Source of the DNA: Pseudomonas sp. UBA5706
Lineage (GTDB): Bacteria; Pseudomonadota; Gammaproteobacteria; Pseudomonadales; Pseudomonadaceae
Length of the DNA stretch: 32,374 nucleotides
NCBI RefSeq assembly: GCF_002419965.1
Contig: NZ_DIHC01000020.1
Location: 1 to 32,374, forward strand
Direction of reading: 5' to 3'
Within the stretch, counting starts at the first letter, position 1. Each line of letters starts with the position of its first letter. Below are positions 16,185-24,938 of this stretch, in pieces. The notes under the pieces were generated by a model. It worked only from the letters and a program-made list of their open reading frames with translations. It was not told where the DNA came from and did not search any database. The position numbers and the translations under genes are program-made.

Positions 16185-16988
16185 CTACTTCCCGTACTTC
16201 TCCCGGCCCCAGGCGATCATGCTTTCCAGCAACTGCTTCAACACTGTCCGCGTCGGATCAGCCAGATCGCTGCGGTAGTGAAACGGTACGAACTCTTCCA
16301 TGTAGGTGCTCTGCGCCAGTTCCAGCTGGACGGCGTGGATGTGTTCGGCCGGGTTGCCGTAATGGCGGGTGATATGACCGCCTTTGAAACGTCCGTTGAG
16401 CACATGGCTGTAGTTTTTCGCGCCTGCGCAGACCATTTCAACGCGTTTTTCCAGTTCGGGATCGCAGCTGGCGCCGTTGAAGGTGCCGAGGTTGAAGTCC
16501 GGCAGTCGACCGTCGAACAGGTGTGGAATGTGCCCGCGGATCGAGTGGGCATCGAACAACAGGGCGTAACCGAACTCCTCGCGCAGGCGCTCAAGTTCGC
16601 TGCGCAGGGTGTCGTGGTAGGGCGTCCAGATCTGTTCCAGATAGCTGGCGCGCTCTTGCTTGCTCGGCACCTGACCCTCCTTGAACAGCGGGTCGCCTTC
16701 GAACAGCGTTGACGGGTACAGCCCCGTGGTCGCACCGGCATACAGTGGCGTGTCGTCGGACGGCCGATTGAGGTCGATGACGAAGCGTGAGTACTCGGCC
16801 GCCAGCGTGCTGGCGCCCAGGTCGTGGGCGAAATCGTAAAGGCGCGGTATGTGCCAGTCGGTGTCCGGCAGGCTGACGGCCTCGTCCACCAAGCCGTCAC
16901 GCACCACAGGCGTCAGATTCAAACCTGGGTGGGGCATGCTGATCAGCAGCGGTACGCGACCGCGAGTGAAACTCAGAACCTTATCCAC
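16185..16988 (-). CDS. hutG: N-formylglutamate deformylase HutG
   Basis: HutG hydrolyses N-formyl-L-glutamate to glutamate and formate, the last step of the five-step histidine pathway used by pseudomonads. The 267-residue protein contains the FGase family segments LLISMPHPG, PDTDWHIPRLYDFA, FVIDLNRPSDDTPLY, LLFDAHSIRG and the C-terminal HITRHYGNP. The metal-binding aspartate and histidine are expected in DAHS. The GTG start at 16988 is supported by AGGAG six bases upstream and by the conserved opening DKVLSF-RGRVPLLISMPH. Its start is 13 bp after the hutI stop, so it is the last gene of the hut operon. Its presence implies the HutF route through formylglutamate; hutF itself is not in the window. 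Confidence 0.95.
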   Translation of the reverse strand: MDKVLSFTRGRVPLLISMPHPGLNLTPVVRDGLVDEAVSLPDTDWHIPRLYDFAHDLGASTLAAEYSRFVIDLNRPSDDTPLYAGATTGLYPSTLFEGDPLFKEGQVPSKQERASYLEQIWTPYHDTLRSELERLREEFGYALLFDAHSIRGHIPHLFDGRLPDFNLGTFNGASCDPELEKRVEMVCAGAKNYSHVLNGRFKGGHITRHYGNPAEHIHAVQLELAQSTYMEEFVPFHYRSDLADPTRTVLKQLLESMIAWGREKYGK

Positions 16989-17001
16989 GGTGTTCTCCTG
17001 A

Positions 17002-18207
17002 TTAGAAACGACTTTCGACGCCGTGCCGCACGACGCGTTTGTCCAAATCTCCGCCCAGCCAGTAAGCCAGGTCTGCGGGCCGCTCGATGTCCCATGCGAC
17101 GAAATCGGCAACCTTACCCACTTCCAGGGAGCCGTGCGTATCGGCCATGCCCAGCGCCTTGGCCGCGTGAAGGGTCGCGCCTGCGAGGGCTTCTTCGGGC
17201 GTCATGCGGAACAACGTGCAGGCCATGTTCAGCATCAAGCGCAACGACAGGCCTGGCGAGGTGCCAGGATTGAGGTCGGTGGCGATGGCGATGTTCACCC
17301 CGTGTTTGCGCAGGGCCTCCATCGGTGGCAGTTGGGTTTCGCGCAGGAAGTAGAACGCGCCCGGCAACAGCACCGCGACCGTGCCGGAGGCGGCCATGGC
17401 GATGGCGTCCTCTTCGGTCATGAACTCCAGATGATCCGCTGACAACGCCTGGTAACGTGCCGCCAGACTCGAACCGTGCAGCGATGACAACTGTTCAGCA
17501 TGCAGTTTCACCGGCAAGCCTAGCTGGCCCGCAGTAATGAACACCTGCTCGACCTGCGCCGGGGAAAACGCCAGGTACTCGCAAAATGCATCGACCGCGT
17601 CCACCAGGTTTTCCGCCGCCAGCGCAGGTAGCATTTCGCTGCAGATGTGGGCGATGTAGTCGTCGGCGCGGTCTTTGTATTCCGGCGGCAACGCATGGGC
17701 GGCCAGGCAGGTGCTGCGTACGGTGACCGGCAGGTTTTCGCCAAGCTGGCGAATTACCCGCAGAATCTTGCGCTCGCTGGGCAGGTCCAGGCCGTAGCCG
17801 GACTTGATCTCGACCGTGGTCACGCCATCCTTGAGCAAGTGCTGCAATCGACGCTTGGCGCTGGCGTACAGCTGCTCTTCGCTGGCTGCCCGCGTGGCTC
17901 GCACGGTACTGGCGATGCCGCCACCGGCCGCAGCGATCTCGGCATAACTGACACCCTGCAGGCGCTGCTCGAATTCACCACTGCGGTTACCGCCGAACAC
18001 CGTATGAGTGTGGCAGTCGATCAGCCCCGGCGTGACCCAGGCGCCGTTCAGGTCGACGCGGTTCACCTCGCCCTGATCCGGCAACTTGCCCAGCGGGCCG
18101 ATCCAGGTGATATGCGCTCCTTCGGTCACGATGGCGGCGTGCTCTATGATCGAGTAACTGCCGTTTGCCATGCTTGCTGCGTGGCAGTTATGCCAGAGCG
18201 TTTTCAT
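17002..18207 (-). CDS. hutI: Imidazolonepropionase HutI
   Basis: HutI hydrolyses 4-imidazolone-5-propionate to N-formimino-L-glutamate. The 401-residue protein is an amidohydrolase-superfamily metal enzyme: the HxH metal pair is His66 and His68 in IDCHTHTVFGGNR, a further metal histidine lies in KLHAEQLS, and the metal aspartate is in ATDLNPGTSPG. The ATG at 18207 has CTGGAGG seven bases upstream; the open frame continues 68 codons further into REP-containing sequence, so that extension is rejected. It is 13 bp ahead of hutG and downstream of the APC permease, with the gap partly filled by a REP pair. Confidence 0.96.
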   Translation of the reverse strand: MKTLWHNCHAASMANGSYSIIEHAAIVTEGAHITWIGPLGKLPDQGEVNRVDLNGAWVTPGLIDCHTHTVFGGNRSGEFEQRLQGVSYAEIAAAGGGIASTVRATRAASEEQLYASAKRRLQHLLKDGVTTVEIKSGYGLDLPSERKILRVIRQLGENLPVTVRSTCLAAHALPPEYKDRADDYIAHICSEMLPALAAENLVDAVDAFCEYLAFSPAQVEQVFITAGQLGLPVKLHAEQLSSLHGSSLAARYQALSADHLEFMTEEDAIAMAASGTVAVLLPGAFYFLRETQLPPMEALRKHGVNIAIATDLNPGTSPGLSLRLMLNMACTLFRMTPEEALAGATLHAAKALGMADTHGSLEVGKVADFVAWDIERPADLAYWLGGDLDKRVVRHGVESRF

Positions 18208-18278
18208 CGATGCCTCCAGAGTCTTGAGTCGTGATACGTGAACGCCGATGTTGAATCCGGCACAAATTGCAGCACCAG

Positions 18279-18345
18279 AGCGGCTTGGGGCGGCAGCGAT
18301 CTTCAGTTCGTCACTGCCGGCAAGCCGGGTCGCTACAGGTCGGTG
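18279..18345. repeat. REP pair overlapping the 3' end of the hutTh-type permease gene
   Basis: Read on the minus strand, CTGTAGCGACCCGGCTTGCCGGC begins inside the permease gene and its partner GATCGCTGCCGCC lies about 20 bp on. The TAG stop codon of the permease (18333-18335) is part of the REP consensus CTGTAGC. The element therefore supplies the end of the gene and occupies the permease-hutI gap. Confidence 0.65.
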
Positions 18346-19724
18346 GCGCGACCGATATCTATGTTTGGCTTGACCCAAACCCGATAGCCGATCACCAGCA
18401 GCACGATCCACACGGCGCCCACCACCAATGCCGGTTGCGTATCCGGGAAATACCCCAGTACTGCAAACACAAACACCATGAACAACGTGGCGGCCATCGG
18501 CGCGACCGGCCAGAACGGCACGGGGAATTTCAGCTTCGCTACTTCTTCAGCGCTCATCGAGCGGCGCATGGCGATTTGCGTGACCAGAATCATCAGCCAC
18601 ACCCAGACCGTGGCGAAGGTGGCGATGGCGGCGATCAGCAGGAACACGTTTTCCGGGATCAGGTAGTTCAACACCACGCCGCAGAGCAGGGCGACGCCCA
18701 TCACCAGCACGGTCATCCACGGCACGCCATTGGCCGATAGTCGCGCGAAACCCTTGGGCGCCTGACCCTGTTTCGCCAGGCCATACATCATGCGTCCGGC
18801 ACCGAAAATGTCGCTGTTAATGGCGGATACCGCCGCCGAGATCACTACGATGTTGAGGATGATCGCTGCCGAGGAAATCCCCAGTTTGTCGAAAATCTGC
18901 ACAAACGGGCTGCCTTGGTTGCCAATGTCCTGCCATGGATACAGCGACATCAGCACGAACAGCGTCAGCACGTAAAACAGGAGAATCCGCAGCGGCACTG
19001 CGTTGATCGCACGGGGGATCACGCGCTCCGGGTCGCGTGCTTCACCGGCGGCGACACCAATGATTTCGATGCCGCCGAAGGCGAACATCACCACCGCCAG
19101 CGCCGCCACCAGACCGCTGACACCGTTGGGCATGAAGCCACCCTGCGTCCATAGGTTGCTCACGTGGCTGATGCTCTGGCCTGATGTCGAACCGACGCCG
19201 AACAGCAGGATGCCCAGGCCTGCGAGGATCATGGCGATGATCGCGCCGACCTTGAGCAGGGACAGCCAGAATTCGGTTTCGCCAAACACCTTGACGCTGC
19301 ATAGATTGAGCGCGCCGATTACAAATACGATGCCGAGCACCCAGATCCAGCGGGGCACATCGGGGAACCAGAAACCCATGTAGATTCCGAATGCCGTGAC
19401 GTCGGCCAGGCAGACGATGATCATCTCGAACGCGTAGGTCCAACCGAGCACGAAACCGGCCATAGGCCCCATATAGGTGCTGGCATATTCGCTGAACGAG
19501 CCCGCAACGGGGTTACGCACGGCCATTTCGCCCAAGGCGCGCATGACCATGTACACGGCAGCGCCTGCGATGAGATACACCAGCAGCACCGCAGGCCCGG
19601 CCAGTTTGATCGCCGACGCCGAACCATAGAACAGCCCGGTGCCGATGGCCGAACCCAGCGCCATGAAGCGGATGTGGCGGGCGCTGAGCCCGCGTTTCAG
19701 ATCTGTTGCGTTTTGCGGTTTCAT
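18333..19724 (-). CDS. hutTh: APC-family amino acid permease, HutT (histidine) type
   Basis: This 463-residue inner-membrane protein has about twelve hydrophobic segments and belongs to the amino acid-polyamine-organocation family (AAT group, like ProY and LysP). The N-terminal signature LKRGLSARHIRFMALGSAIGTGLFYGSA contains the unwound substrate-site helix GSAIGTGLF. By position between hutH2 and hutI in the hut operon it is the histidine transporter named HutTh in P. fluorescens; proline or another amino acid cannot be excluded from sequence alone. The ATG at 19724 has a modest purine-rich GAAAAAGCGTGAG before it. The final codon and stop fall in a REP element. A second REP pair lies upstream, between this gene and hutH2. 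Confidence 0.85.
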   Translation of the reverse strand: MKPQNATDLKRGLSARHIRFMALGSAIGTGLFYGSASAIKLAGPAVLLVYLIAGAAVYMVMRALGEMAVRNPVAGSFSEYASTYMGPMAGFVLGWTYAFEMIIVCLADVTAFGIYMGFWFPDVPRWIWVLGIVFVIGALNLCSVKVFGETEFWLSLLKVGAIIAMILAGLGILLFGVGSTSGQSISHVSNLWTQGGFMPNGVSGLVAALAVVMFAFGGIEIIGVAAGEARDPERVIPRAINAVPLRILLFYVLTLFVLMSLYPWQDIGNQGSPFVQIFDKLGISSAAIILNIVVISAAVSAINSDIFGAGRMMYGLAKQGQAPKGFARLSANGVPWMTVLVMGVALLCGVVLNYLIPENVFLLIAAIATFATVWVWLMILVTQIAMRRSMSAEEVAKLKFPVPFWPVAPMAATLFMVFVFAVLGYFPDTQPALVVGAVWIVLLVIGYRVWVKPNIDIGRATDL

Positions 19725-19779
19725 CTCACGCTTTTTCCTAGTCTTTCTTTTGCTGTGAAACGAGGGTGGCCTTGCCCCA

Positions 19780-19846
19780 GTAGCAGCCGGCTCGCCGGCG
19801 ATGACAATTTCGACATCGCAACCGTCGGCAAGCCGGACTGCTACAG
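19780..19846. repeat. Inverted REP pair between hutH2 and the APC permease
   Basis: GTAGCAGCCGGCTCGCCGGCG (19780-19800) faces GTCGGCAAGCCGGACTGCTACAG (19824-19846) across a 23-bp spacer. The two halves can fold into a long hairpin on the hut transcript. It may stabilise the upstream hutH mRNA or lower expression of the downstream genes. Confidence 0.75.
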
Positions 19847-19898
19847 GGCGCTAGCACGTCACCTGGTTTCAATGACAGGCCCTCCTGGCCTGTCCCGA

Positions 19899-21449
19899 TC
19901 AAAAGCTCGGCAGCAGGTCAGCAGACACCAGCGCGCTCAGGCAATTGGAAGCCAGAAGCTCGGTGGCGGCCTCGATGTCAGGGGCGAAAAAGCGGTCTTT
20001 TTCGTAGAACGGGACTTTGCTGCGCAGGGTGGTGCGGGCGATCTCCAGTTTTTCCGAGGTCTTCAGACCATTGCGCAGGTCCAGACCCTGACACGCAGCC
20101 AGCCATTCTACAGCCAGCACGCCGCGAGTGTTTTCCGCCATTTCCCACAGGCGCTTGCCAGCCGCCGGCGCCATCGAAACATGGTCTTCCTGGTTGGCGG
20201 AGGTCGGCAGGCTGTCGACGCTGTGCGGATGGGCCAGCGCCTTGTTCTCGCTGGCCAATGCCGCTGCGGTGACCTGCGCGATCATGAAACCGGAGTTGAC
20301 CCCGCCATTGGCCACCAGAAACGGCGGCAGTTGCGACATGTGCTTGTCCATCATCAGTGAAATGCGACGTTCGCTCAGCGAGCCGATTTCGGCGATAGCC
20401 AGGGCTATATTGTCGGAGGCCATGGCCACCGGCTCGGCGTGGAAGTTGCCGCCGGAAATGACTTCGCCCTCTGCGGCGAACACCAGCGGGTTATCGGACA
20501 CCGCGTTGGATTCGATCTCCAGCACTTCGGCGGCCTGACGCAACTGAGTCAGGCAGGCGCCCATCACTTGTGGCTGGCAACGCAGGGAGTAGGGGTCCTG
20601 AACCTTGTCGCAGTCGCGATGGGATTCGGAAACCTGGCTGCCGTCGCCCAGCAGATCGCGATAGGCTGCCGCCGAGTCGATCTGCCCGCGCTGACCGCGT
20701 GCGGCATGAATGCGCGGGTCGAACGGTGCGCGCGAGCCCAGCACCGCTTCAACCGTCAGCGCGCCGCAGCTTACAGCGCCAGCAAACAGGTCTTCGGCTT
20801 CGAAGAGCCCGCGCAGTGCGTACGCAGTGGACACCTGGGTGCCATTGAGCAGCGCCAGGCCCTCTTTCGCGGCCAGTGTCAGCGGCTGCAGACCGGCGAC
20901 GGCCAGGGCCTCAACGGCGTTCAGCCATTGACCCTGGTAACGCGCCTTACCTTCGCCCAGCAGCACCAGCGACATATGCGCCAGCGGCGCGAGGTCACCG
21001 GAGGCGCCTACCGAACCCTTGAGCGGAATGTGTGGATACACCTGGGCGTTGATCAAGGTGATCAGCGCGTCGATGACCTGACGACGAATGCCGGAGAAGC
21101 CGCGGCTCAGGCTATTGACCTTGAGCACCATGATCAGCCGCACCAGCGCATCGCTAAGAGGCTGGCCGACGCCTGCCGCATGCGACAGCACCAGCGAGCG
21201 CTGCAGGTTTTCCAGGTCAGCGCTGGCGATGCGGGTCGAGGCCAACAGACCGAAACCGGTATTGATGCCGTAGGCCGTACGGTTCTCGGCCAGGATTTGC
21301 TCGACGCAGGCCACGCTGTTGTCGATTGGCTGATCGGCGCTGGCGTCCAGCGTCAGGGTCACGGGCTGCTGATAAATCGCGCGCAGTTGCGCCAGGGTCA
21401 GTTGGCCGGGGATCAGGCTCAGCGAGGTTGCCTGTTGGGTATCGGTCAC
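19899..21449 (-). CDS. hutH: Histidine ammonia-lyase HutH2 (catalytically complete)
   Basis: Histidase removes ammonia from L-histidine to give trans-urocanate, the first step of the pathway. The 516-residue protein has the MIO-forming triad Ala149-Ser150-Gly151 in GSVGASGDLAPLAH. Residues equivalent to the known active site of the P. putida enzyme are all present: Tyr60 in AYGINTGFG, His90 in LSHAAGVG, Asn202 in LLNGT, Gln284, Tyr287 and Arg290 in QDPYSLR, the phenylalanine in NFHAEP, and the glutamate in NQEDHVS. Translation begins at GTG; GTG and the TGA stop of hutH1 overlap by four bases, so the two are translationally coupled. This is the working histidase of the operon. Confidence 0.96.
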   Translation of the reverse strand: MTDTQQATSLSLIPGQLTLAQLRAIYQQPVTLTLDASADQPIDNSVACVEQILAENRTAYGINTGFGLLASTRIASADLENLQRSLVLSHAAGVGQPLSDALVRLIMVLKVNSLSRGFSGIRRQVIDALITLINAQVYPHIPLKGSVGASGDLAPLAHMSLVLLGEGKARYQGQWLNAVEALAVAGLQPLTLAAKEGLALLNGTQVSTAYALRGLFEAEDLFAGAVSCGALTVEAVLGSRAPFDPRIHAARGQRGQIDSAAAYRDLLGDGSQVSESHRDCDKVQDPYSLRCQPQVMGACLTQLRQAAEVLEIESNAVSDNPLVFAAEGEVISGGNFHAEPVAMASDNIALAIAEIGSLSERRISLMMDKHMSQLPPFLVANGGVNSGFMIAQVTAAALASENKALAHPHSVDSLPTSANQEDHVSMAPAAGKRLWEMAENTRGVLAVEWLAACQGLDLRNGLKTSEKLEIARTTLRSKVPFYEKDRFFAPDIEAATELLASNCLSALVSADLLPSF

Positions 21450-23089
21450 GATGCTGCTACTCCTTCGTTGATTACGGTCGGCTCTGGGCTGGCTCCTGCC
21501 TGCCCGGCGCTTTTGACGCTTGAGCTGCGACTGTTGCTGTTGTTTTGGAAGGTCTGCGCTGCGTAATCGCGACAGACCTGAAATACGGTTTCCAGCGATT
21601 CTTCATTCTTGAGCAGGGTCACGCTGCTGGCGATGTCCGGCGCGAGCCAGCGATCTTCGTCATAGGCCGGAACCCGCTCGCGCAGCAGGCGCCACGCGAC
21701 TTCGGTACCGACGCCAAAGCGCGGGCCTTTGAAGAATTCGAACGCCTGGGCGGCCAGCAGGTACTCGATGGCGAGAATCTGCGTGACGTTCTCCAGCACC
21801 TTGTGCAGCTTGAGTGCTGCGCTGGTGCCCATGCTCAAATGGTCCTCCTGTAAACCCGACGTCACGTAGTTGTCGATGACCGCTGGTTGCGCCAGTTGGC
21901 GGTTTTCCGCGCACAGGGACGCTGCGACGTATTGCACGATCATCATTCCCGAGTTGACCCCTGGCTGGCTGACCAGAAACGCCGGCAGGCCACTGACTGT
22001 CGGGTTAATCAGGCGGTCCAGACGCCGCTCGGCAATCGAGCCCAGTTCGGCCATGGCAATTGCCAGGAGGTCCGCCGCCATCGCCACGGACTGGCCGTGG
22101 GGATTGGCTTGGGAAACCACCCGATACGTTTCGGGCGTGCCCAGCAGCAGCGGGTTGTCGGTGGCCGAATTAAGCTCGGTTTCAATCTGCTGTGTGGCGT
22201 GGGCCAGTTGGTCGCGAGTGGCCCCGTGCACTTGTGGAATGGAGCGGATGCTTAGGGCGTCCTGGGTGCGAATCCCCTGACTGTTGGCGAGCACTTCACT
22301 GCCTGCCAGCAGACCGCGCAGGTTTCGGCCCACCTGCTGCATGCCCGGATGCGGCTTGAGGGCGATGATGGTTTCATCGAACGCGTCGAGCTGCCCGCGC
22401 AGGCCCTCGAAGGTCATGGCGCTGATCACGTCGGCCCACTGCATCAGGCGATTCACATCGGCGATTGCCAGGCAACCGAGGCCGGTCATGCACGGCGTAC
22501 CGTTGACCAGGCACAGTCCGTCCTTGGCACCCAATTCGACCGGCGACAGGCCTTCTTCGCTGAGCGCTTGCAAGGCGGACATCAGTTGCCCGCGATAGCT
22601 GACCTGACCAACGCCCAACAGAGCCACGCCAATATGCGCCATGTGGGTCAGATACCCCACCGAACCCTGGGACGGCACCTGGGGTGTGATCCGACGGTTG
22701 AGCAGTGACAGCAGCGCTTGCACCACCTGCCGATGAATCCCGGATTTGCCCTGGCTGTAGTTGATGATCGCGGCGCAGATAATCGCGCGGGTCTGCTCGT
22801 CCGGCAATGCCGGGCCGACACCGCAGGCGTGACTGAGCAAGGTGTTGCGCGACAGCCGACTCAGTTGCTCGCCTTGCAGCGACACATTGCACAGCGCACC
22901 CAACCCGGTATTGACGCCATAGGCGCGCTCGCCGCTGGCAACGATGCGCTGCACGATGGCTTGCGCGTTGTCGATGCGCGCCCATGCACTGTCTGTCAGG
23001 GCCAATGTTGCCCCGTGTCGGGCCACTGCAGTGATGTCCTGCCAACTGACCGCTGCCTCGCCGATGAAGATCTGTTCTGCCCGCGACAT
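21446..23089 (-). CDS. hutH1: Histidase-like protein HutH1 lacking the MIO triad
   Basis: This 547-residue protein is a clear member of the aromatic amino acid lyase family, with AYGVNTGLG (Tyr57), LLSHACGVG (His87), VNGTPC (Asn196), Arg282 and QEDHLSMG (Glu415). However, where histidase reads GSVG-ASGDLAPL-AH it reads GSVG-YLTHM-AH (residues 142-152): three residues are missing and the Ala-Ser-Gly that makes the MIO cofactor is absent. The position of catalytic Tyr280 of the P. putida enzyme is Leu279, and NFH has become NPH (Pro330). It should be unable to perform ordinary MIO chemistry. The frame is intact, and the C-terminal 45 residues are a Ser/Ala-rich tail. It starts 14 bp after hutV and overlaps hutH2 by four bases. 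A role as a partner subunit, ligand sensor or new enzyme is open. Confidence 0.9.
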   Translation of the reverse strand: MSRAEQIFIGEAAVSWQDITAVARHGATLALTDSAWARIDNAQAIVQRIVASGERAYGVNTGLGALCNVSLQGEQLSRLSRNTLLSHACGVGPALPDEQTRAIICAAIINYSQGKSGIHRQVVQALLSLLNRRITPQVPSQGSVGYLTHMAHIGVALLGVGQVSYRGQLMSALQALSEEGLSPVELGAKDGLCLVNGTPCMTGLGCLAIADVNRLMQWADVISAMTFEGLRGQLDAFDETIIALKPHPGMQQVGRNLRGLLAGSEVLANSQGIRTQDALSIRSIPQVHGATRDQLAHATQQIETELNSATDNPLLLGTPETYRVVSQANPHGQSVAMAADLLAIAMAELGSIAERRLDRLINPTVSGLPAFLVSQPGVNSGMMIVQYVAASLCAENRQLAQPAVIDNYVTSGLQEDHLSMGTSAALKLHKVLENVTQILAIEYLLAAQAFEFFKGPRFGVGTEVAWRLLRERVPAYDEDRWLAPDIASSVTLLKNEESLETVFQVCRDYAAQTFQNNSNSRSSSVKSAGQAGASPEPTVINEGVAAS

Positions 23090-23103
23090 GACTACCGCCT
23101 GCC

Positions 23104-23946
23104 TTAAATGGTCGCCACCCGTCGCTGGACGAAACGGTCAACGTATTCATCGGCGGGCGAGTAGAGGATTTCTTTCGGAGTGCCAACCTGGATCAGCCGG
23201 CCATCCTTGAGGATGGCGATGCGGTTACCGATGCGCACGGCTTCGTCGAGGTCATGGGTGATGAAGACAATGGTCTTCTTCAAGGTCGATTGCAGTTCCA
23301 GCAACTGATCCTGCATTTCAGCGCGGATCAACGGGTCTAGGGCGCTGAAGGCTTCGTCCATCAGGATGATGTCGGTGTCGGCCGCCAGTGCCCGGGCCAG
23401 GCCCACACGCTGGCGCATGCCACCGGACAGTTGATGCGGATACTTTTTCTCGTAGCCCTTCAGGCCGACCGTGGTGATCCAGTGCTGCGCACGCTCGGCG
23501 CACTGCGCCTTGCTTTCGCCACGAATGGTCAAGCCGTAGGCGACGTTGTCGATCACGGTCTTGTGCGGCAGCAGGCCAAAGCTCTGGAACACCATGCTGA
23601 TCTTGTGCCGCCGGAAGTTGCGCAGCGTTTGCATGTCGTAGGTCAGGATGTTCTCGCCATCCACCAGAATTTCGCCACTGGTAGGATCGATCAGGCGATT
23701 GAAGTGACGCACCAGGGTCGATTTTCCGGAGCCGGAGAGACCCATGATCACGAAAATCTCGCCGCCGGCGATGGACAGCGACAGGTCATTCACGCCGACC
23801 ACGCAGCCGGTCTGCGCCAGCACCTGATCCTTGCTCTGGTGCTGCTGGACCATTGCCAGCGCATCCCTGGCGCGATTGCCGAAGATCTTGTACACGTTCT
23901 TGACGACGATTTTGCCGTCGGTATTTGAAGTCTCGACGCTCATCAT
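23104..23946 (-). CDS. hutV: ABC transporter ATPase HutV (ProV/OpuAA type)
   Basis: This 280-residue ATPase powers the HutXWV importer. It shows Walker A GLSGSGKST (69-77), the Q-loop in VFQSFGLLPHKTV, the ABC signature LSGGMRQRVGLARALA, Walker B IILMDEAFSALDP and the H-loop FITHDLDEA. It belongs to the glycine-betaine/proline group, but ends soon after the H-loop region without the paired CBS domains of ProV. The start at 23946 overlaps the stop of hutW in an ATGA, with GAGGTG five bases upstream; an ATG one codon later is an alternative. In Pseudomonas this cassette is associated with histidine uptake, and its place inside the hut operon supports that. Betaine or choline-like substrates remain possible. 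Confidence 0.92.
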   Translation of the reverse strand: MMSVETSNTDGKIVVKNVYKIFGNRARDALAMVQQHQSKDQVLAQTGCVVGVNDLSLSIAGGEIFVIMGLSGSGKSTLVRHFNRLIDPTSGEILVDGENILTYDMQTLRNFRRHKISMVFQSFGLLPHKTVIDNVAYGLTIRGESKAQCAERAQHWITTVGLKGYEKKYPHQLSGGMRQRVGLARALAADTDIILMDEAFSALDPLIRAEMQDQLLELQSTLKKTIVFITHDLDEAVRIGNRIAILKDGRLIQVGTPKEILYSPADEYVDRFVQRRVATI

Positions 23947-24794
23947 TTGTTCACCTCATGCCGTGGACGACCATAGGCCTGGGTAATGCGGTCGATCACG
24001 ACGGCCAGAATCACGATCGCCAGACCCGCTTCCAGACCGCGGCCGACGTTGAGGGTCTGAATCCCCACCAGCACGTCTTCACCCAGGCCACGGGCACCGA
24101 TCATCGAGGCGATCACCACCATCGACAGGGCCATCATGGTGGTCTGGTTGATGCCGGCCATGATGCTCGGCAGTGCCAGGGGCAATTGCACCCCGAACAG
24201 TTGCTGCCAGCGGTTGGCGCCGAACGCGTTGATCGCTTCCATGACTTCGCCGTCGACCTGACGGATGCCCAGGTCAGTCAGACGAATCAGCGGCGGCGCG
24301 GCGTAGATCACCGTGGCGAAGATCGCCGGGACCTTGCCCAGGCCGAAAAGCATCAGCACCGGAATCAGGTACACGAAACTGGGCATGGTCTGCATGATGT
24401 CGAGCAGCGGCATCAGCACCGAGCGCAGGCGATTGCTGCGCGCCGACAGAATGCCCAGCGGCACGCCGATGATCACCGAGATGACGGTCGCCACCAGCAT
24501 CAGTGCCAGGGTCTGCATCAACTTGTCCCACAGGCCCACGGCACCGACCAGGAATAACAGGCCGATGATGATTACCGTTGTTGTGATCTTGCGTGTAGCG
24601 TGCCAGGCGATGAGGCCGACGATCGCCAGCAACAGCCACCACGGCGCGATGCGCAGCAAGGCTTCGAGTTTGACGATGGCCCACAGCAGGGTGTCGGAGA
24701 TATGCCGGAACACGTCGCCGTAGTTGGTGACCAGTTTATCGACCCAGTCGTTGACCCAGTCGGCGATGGAGAACGTGAAGCTTTCGGGGAACAT
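23943..24794 (-). CDS. hutW: ABC transporter permease HutW (ProW/OpuAB type)
   Basis: This 283-residue inner-membrane protein has about six hydrophobic segments. The EAA-type cytoplasmic loop that contacts the ATPase is visible as EAINAFGANRWQQLFGVQLP followed by LALPSIMAG. It forms the transmembrane channel of the HutXWV importer. The start at 24794 (MFPESFTFSIADWV) is chosen over an ATG 102 bases upstream because that extension translates REP-derived sequence and is not family-like. A weak GAGAAA precedes the ATG, and the REP pair in the gap after hutX may reduce translation. Its stop overlaps the hutV start. Confidence 0.9.
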   Translation of the reverse strand: MFPESFTFSIADWVNDWVDKLVTNYGDVFRHISDTLLWAIVKLEALLRIAPWWLLLAIVGLIAWHATRKITTTVIIIGLLFLVGAVGLWDKLMQTLALMLVATVISVIIGVPLGILSARSNRLRSVLMPLLDIMQTMPSFVYLIPVLMLFGLGKVPAIFATVIYAAPPLIRLTDLGIRQVDGEVMEAINAFGANRWQQLFGVQLPLALPSIMAGINQTTMMALSMVVIASMIGARGLGEDVLVGIQTLNVGRGLEAGLAIVILAVVIDRITQAYGRPRHEVNK

Positions 24795-24841
24795 AGGTTT
24801 TCTCGATCTGTTAGCTGTTTTCACCCGTCGGTGCCGATCCG

Positions 24842-24912
24842 CTGTAGCAGTACGGCTTGCCAGCGGTGGCGATGTCGAAAATGTCACCGCCGGCAAGCCG
24901 GACTGCTACAGG
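24842..24912. repeat. Inverted REP pair between hutX and hutW
   Basis: CTGTAGCAGTACGGCTTGCC (from 24842) and GCCGGCAAGCCGGACTGC with TACAG (to 24912) are opposed across a short spacer. The pair lies between the binding-protein gene hutX and the permease gene hutW. Such hairpins often let the binding protein be made in excess of the membrane parts; that is inference here. Confidence 0.78.
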
Positions 24913-24938
24913 GGCCTGCGTGCGACTCGCGCAAGCCT

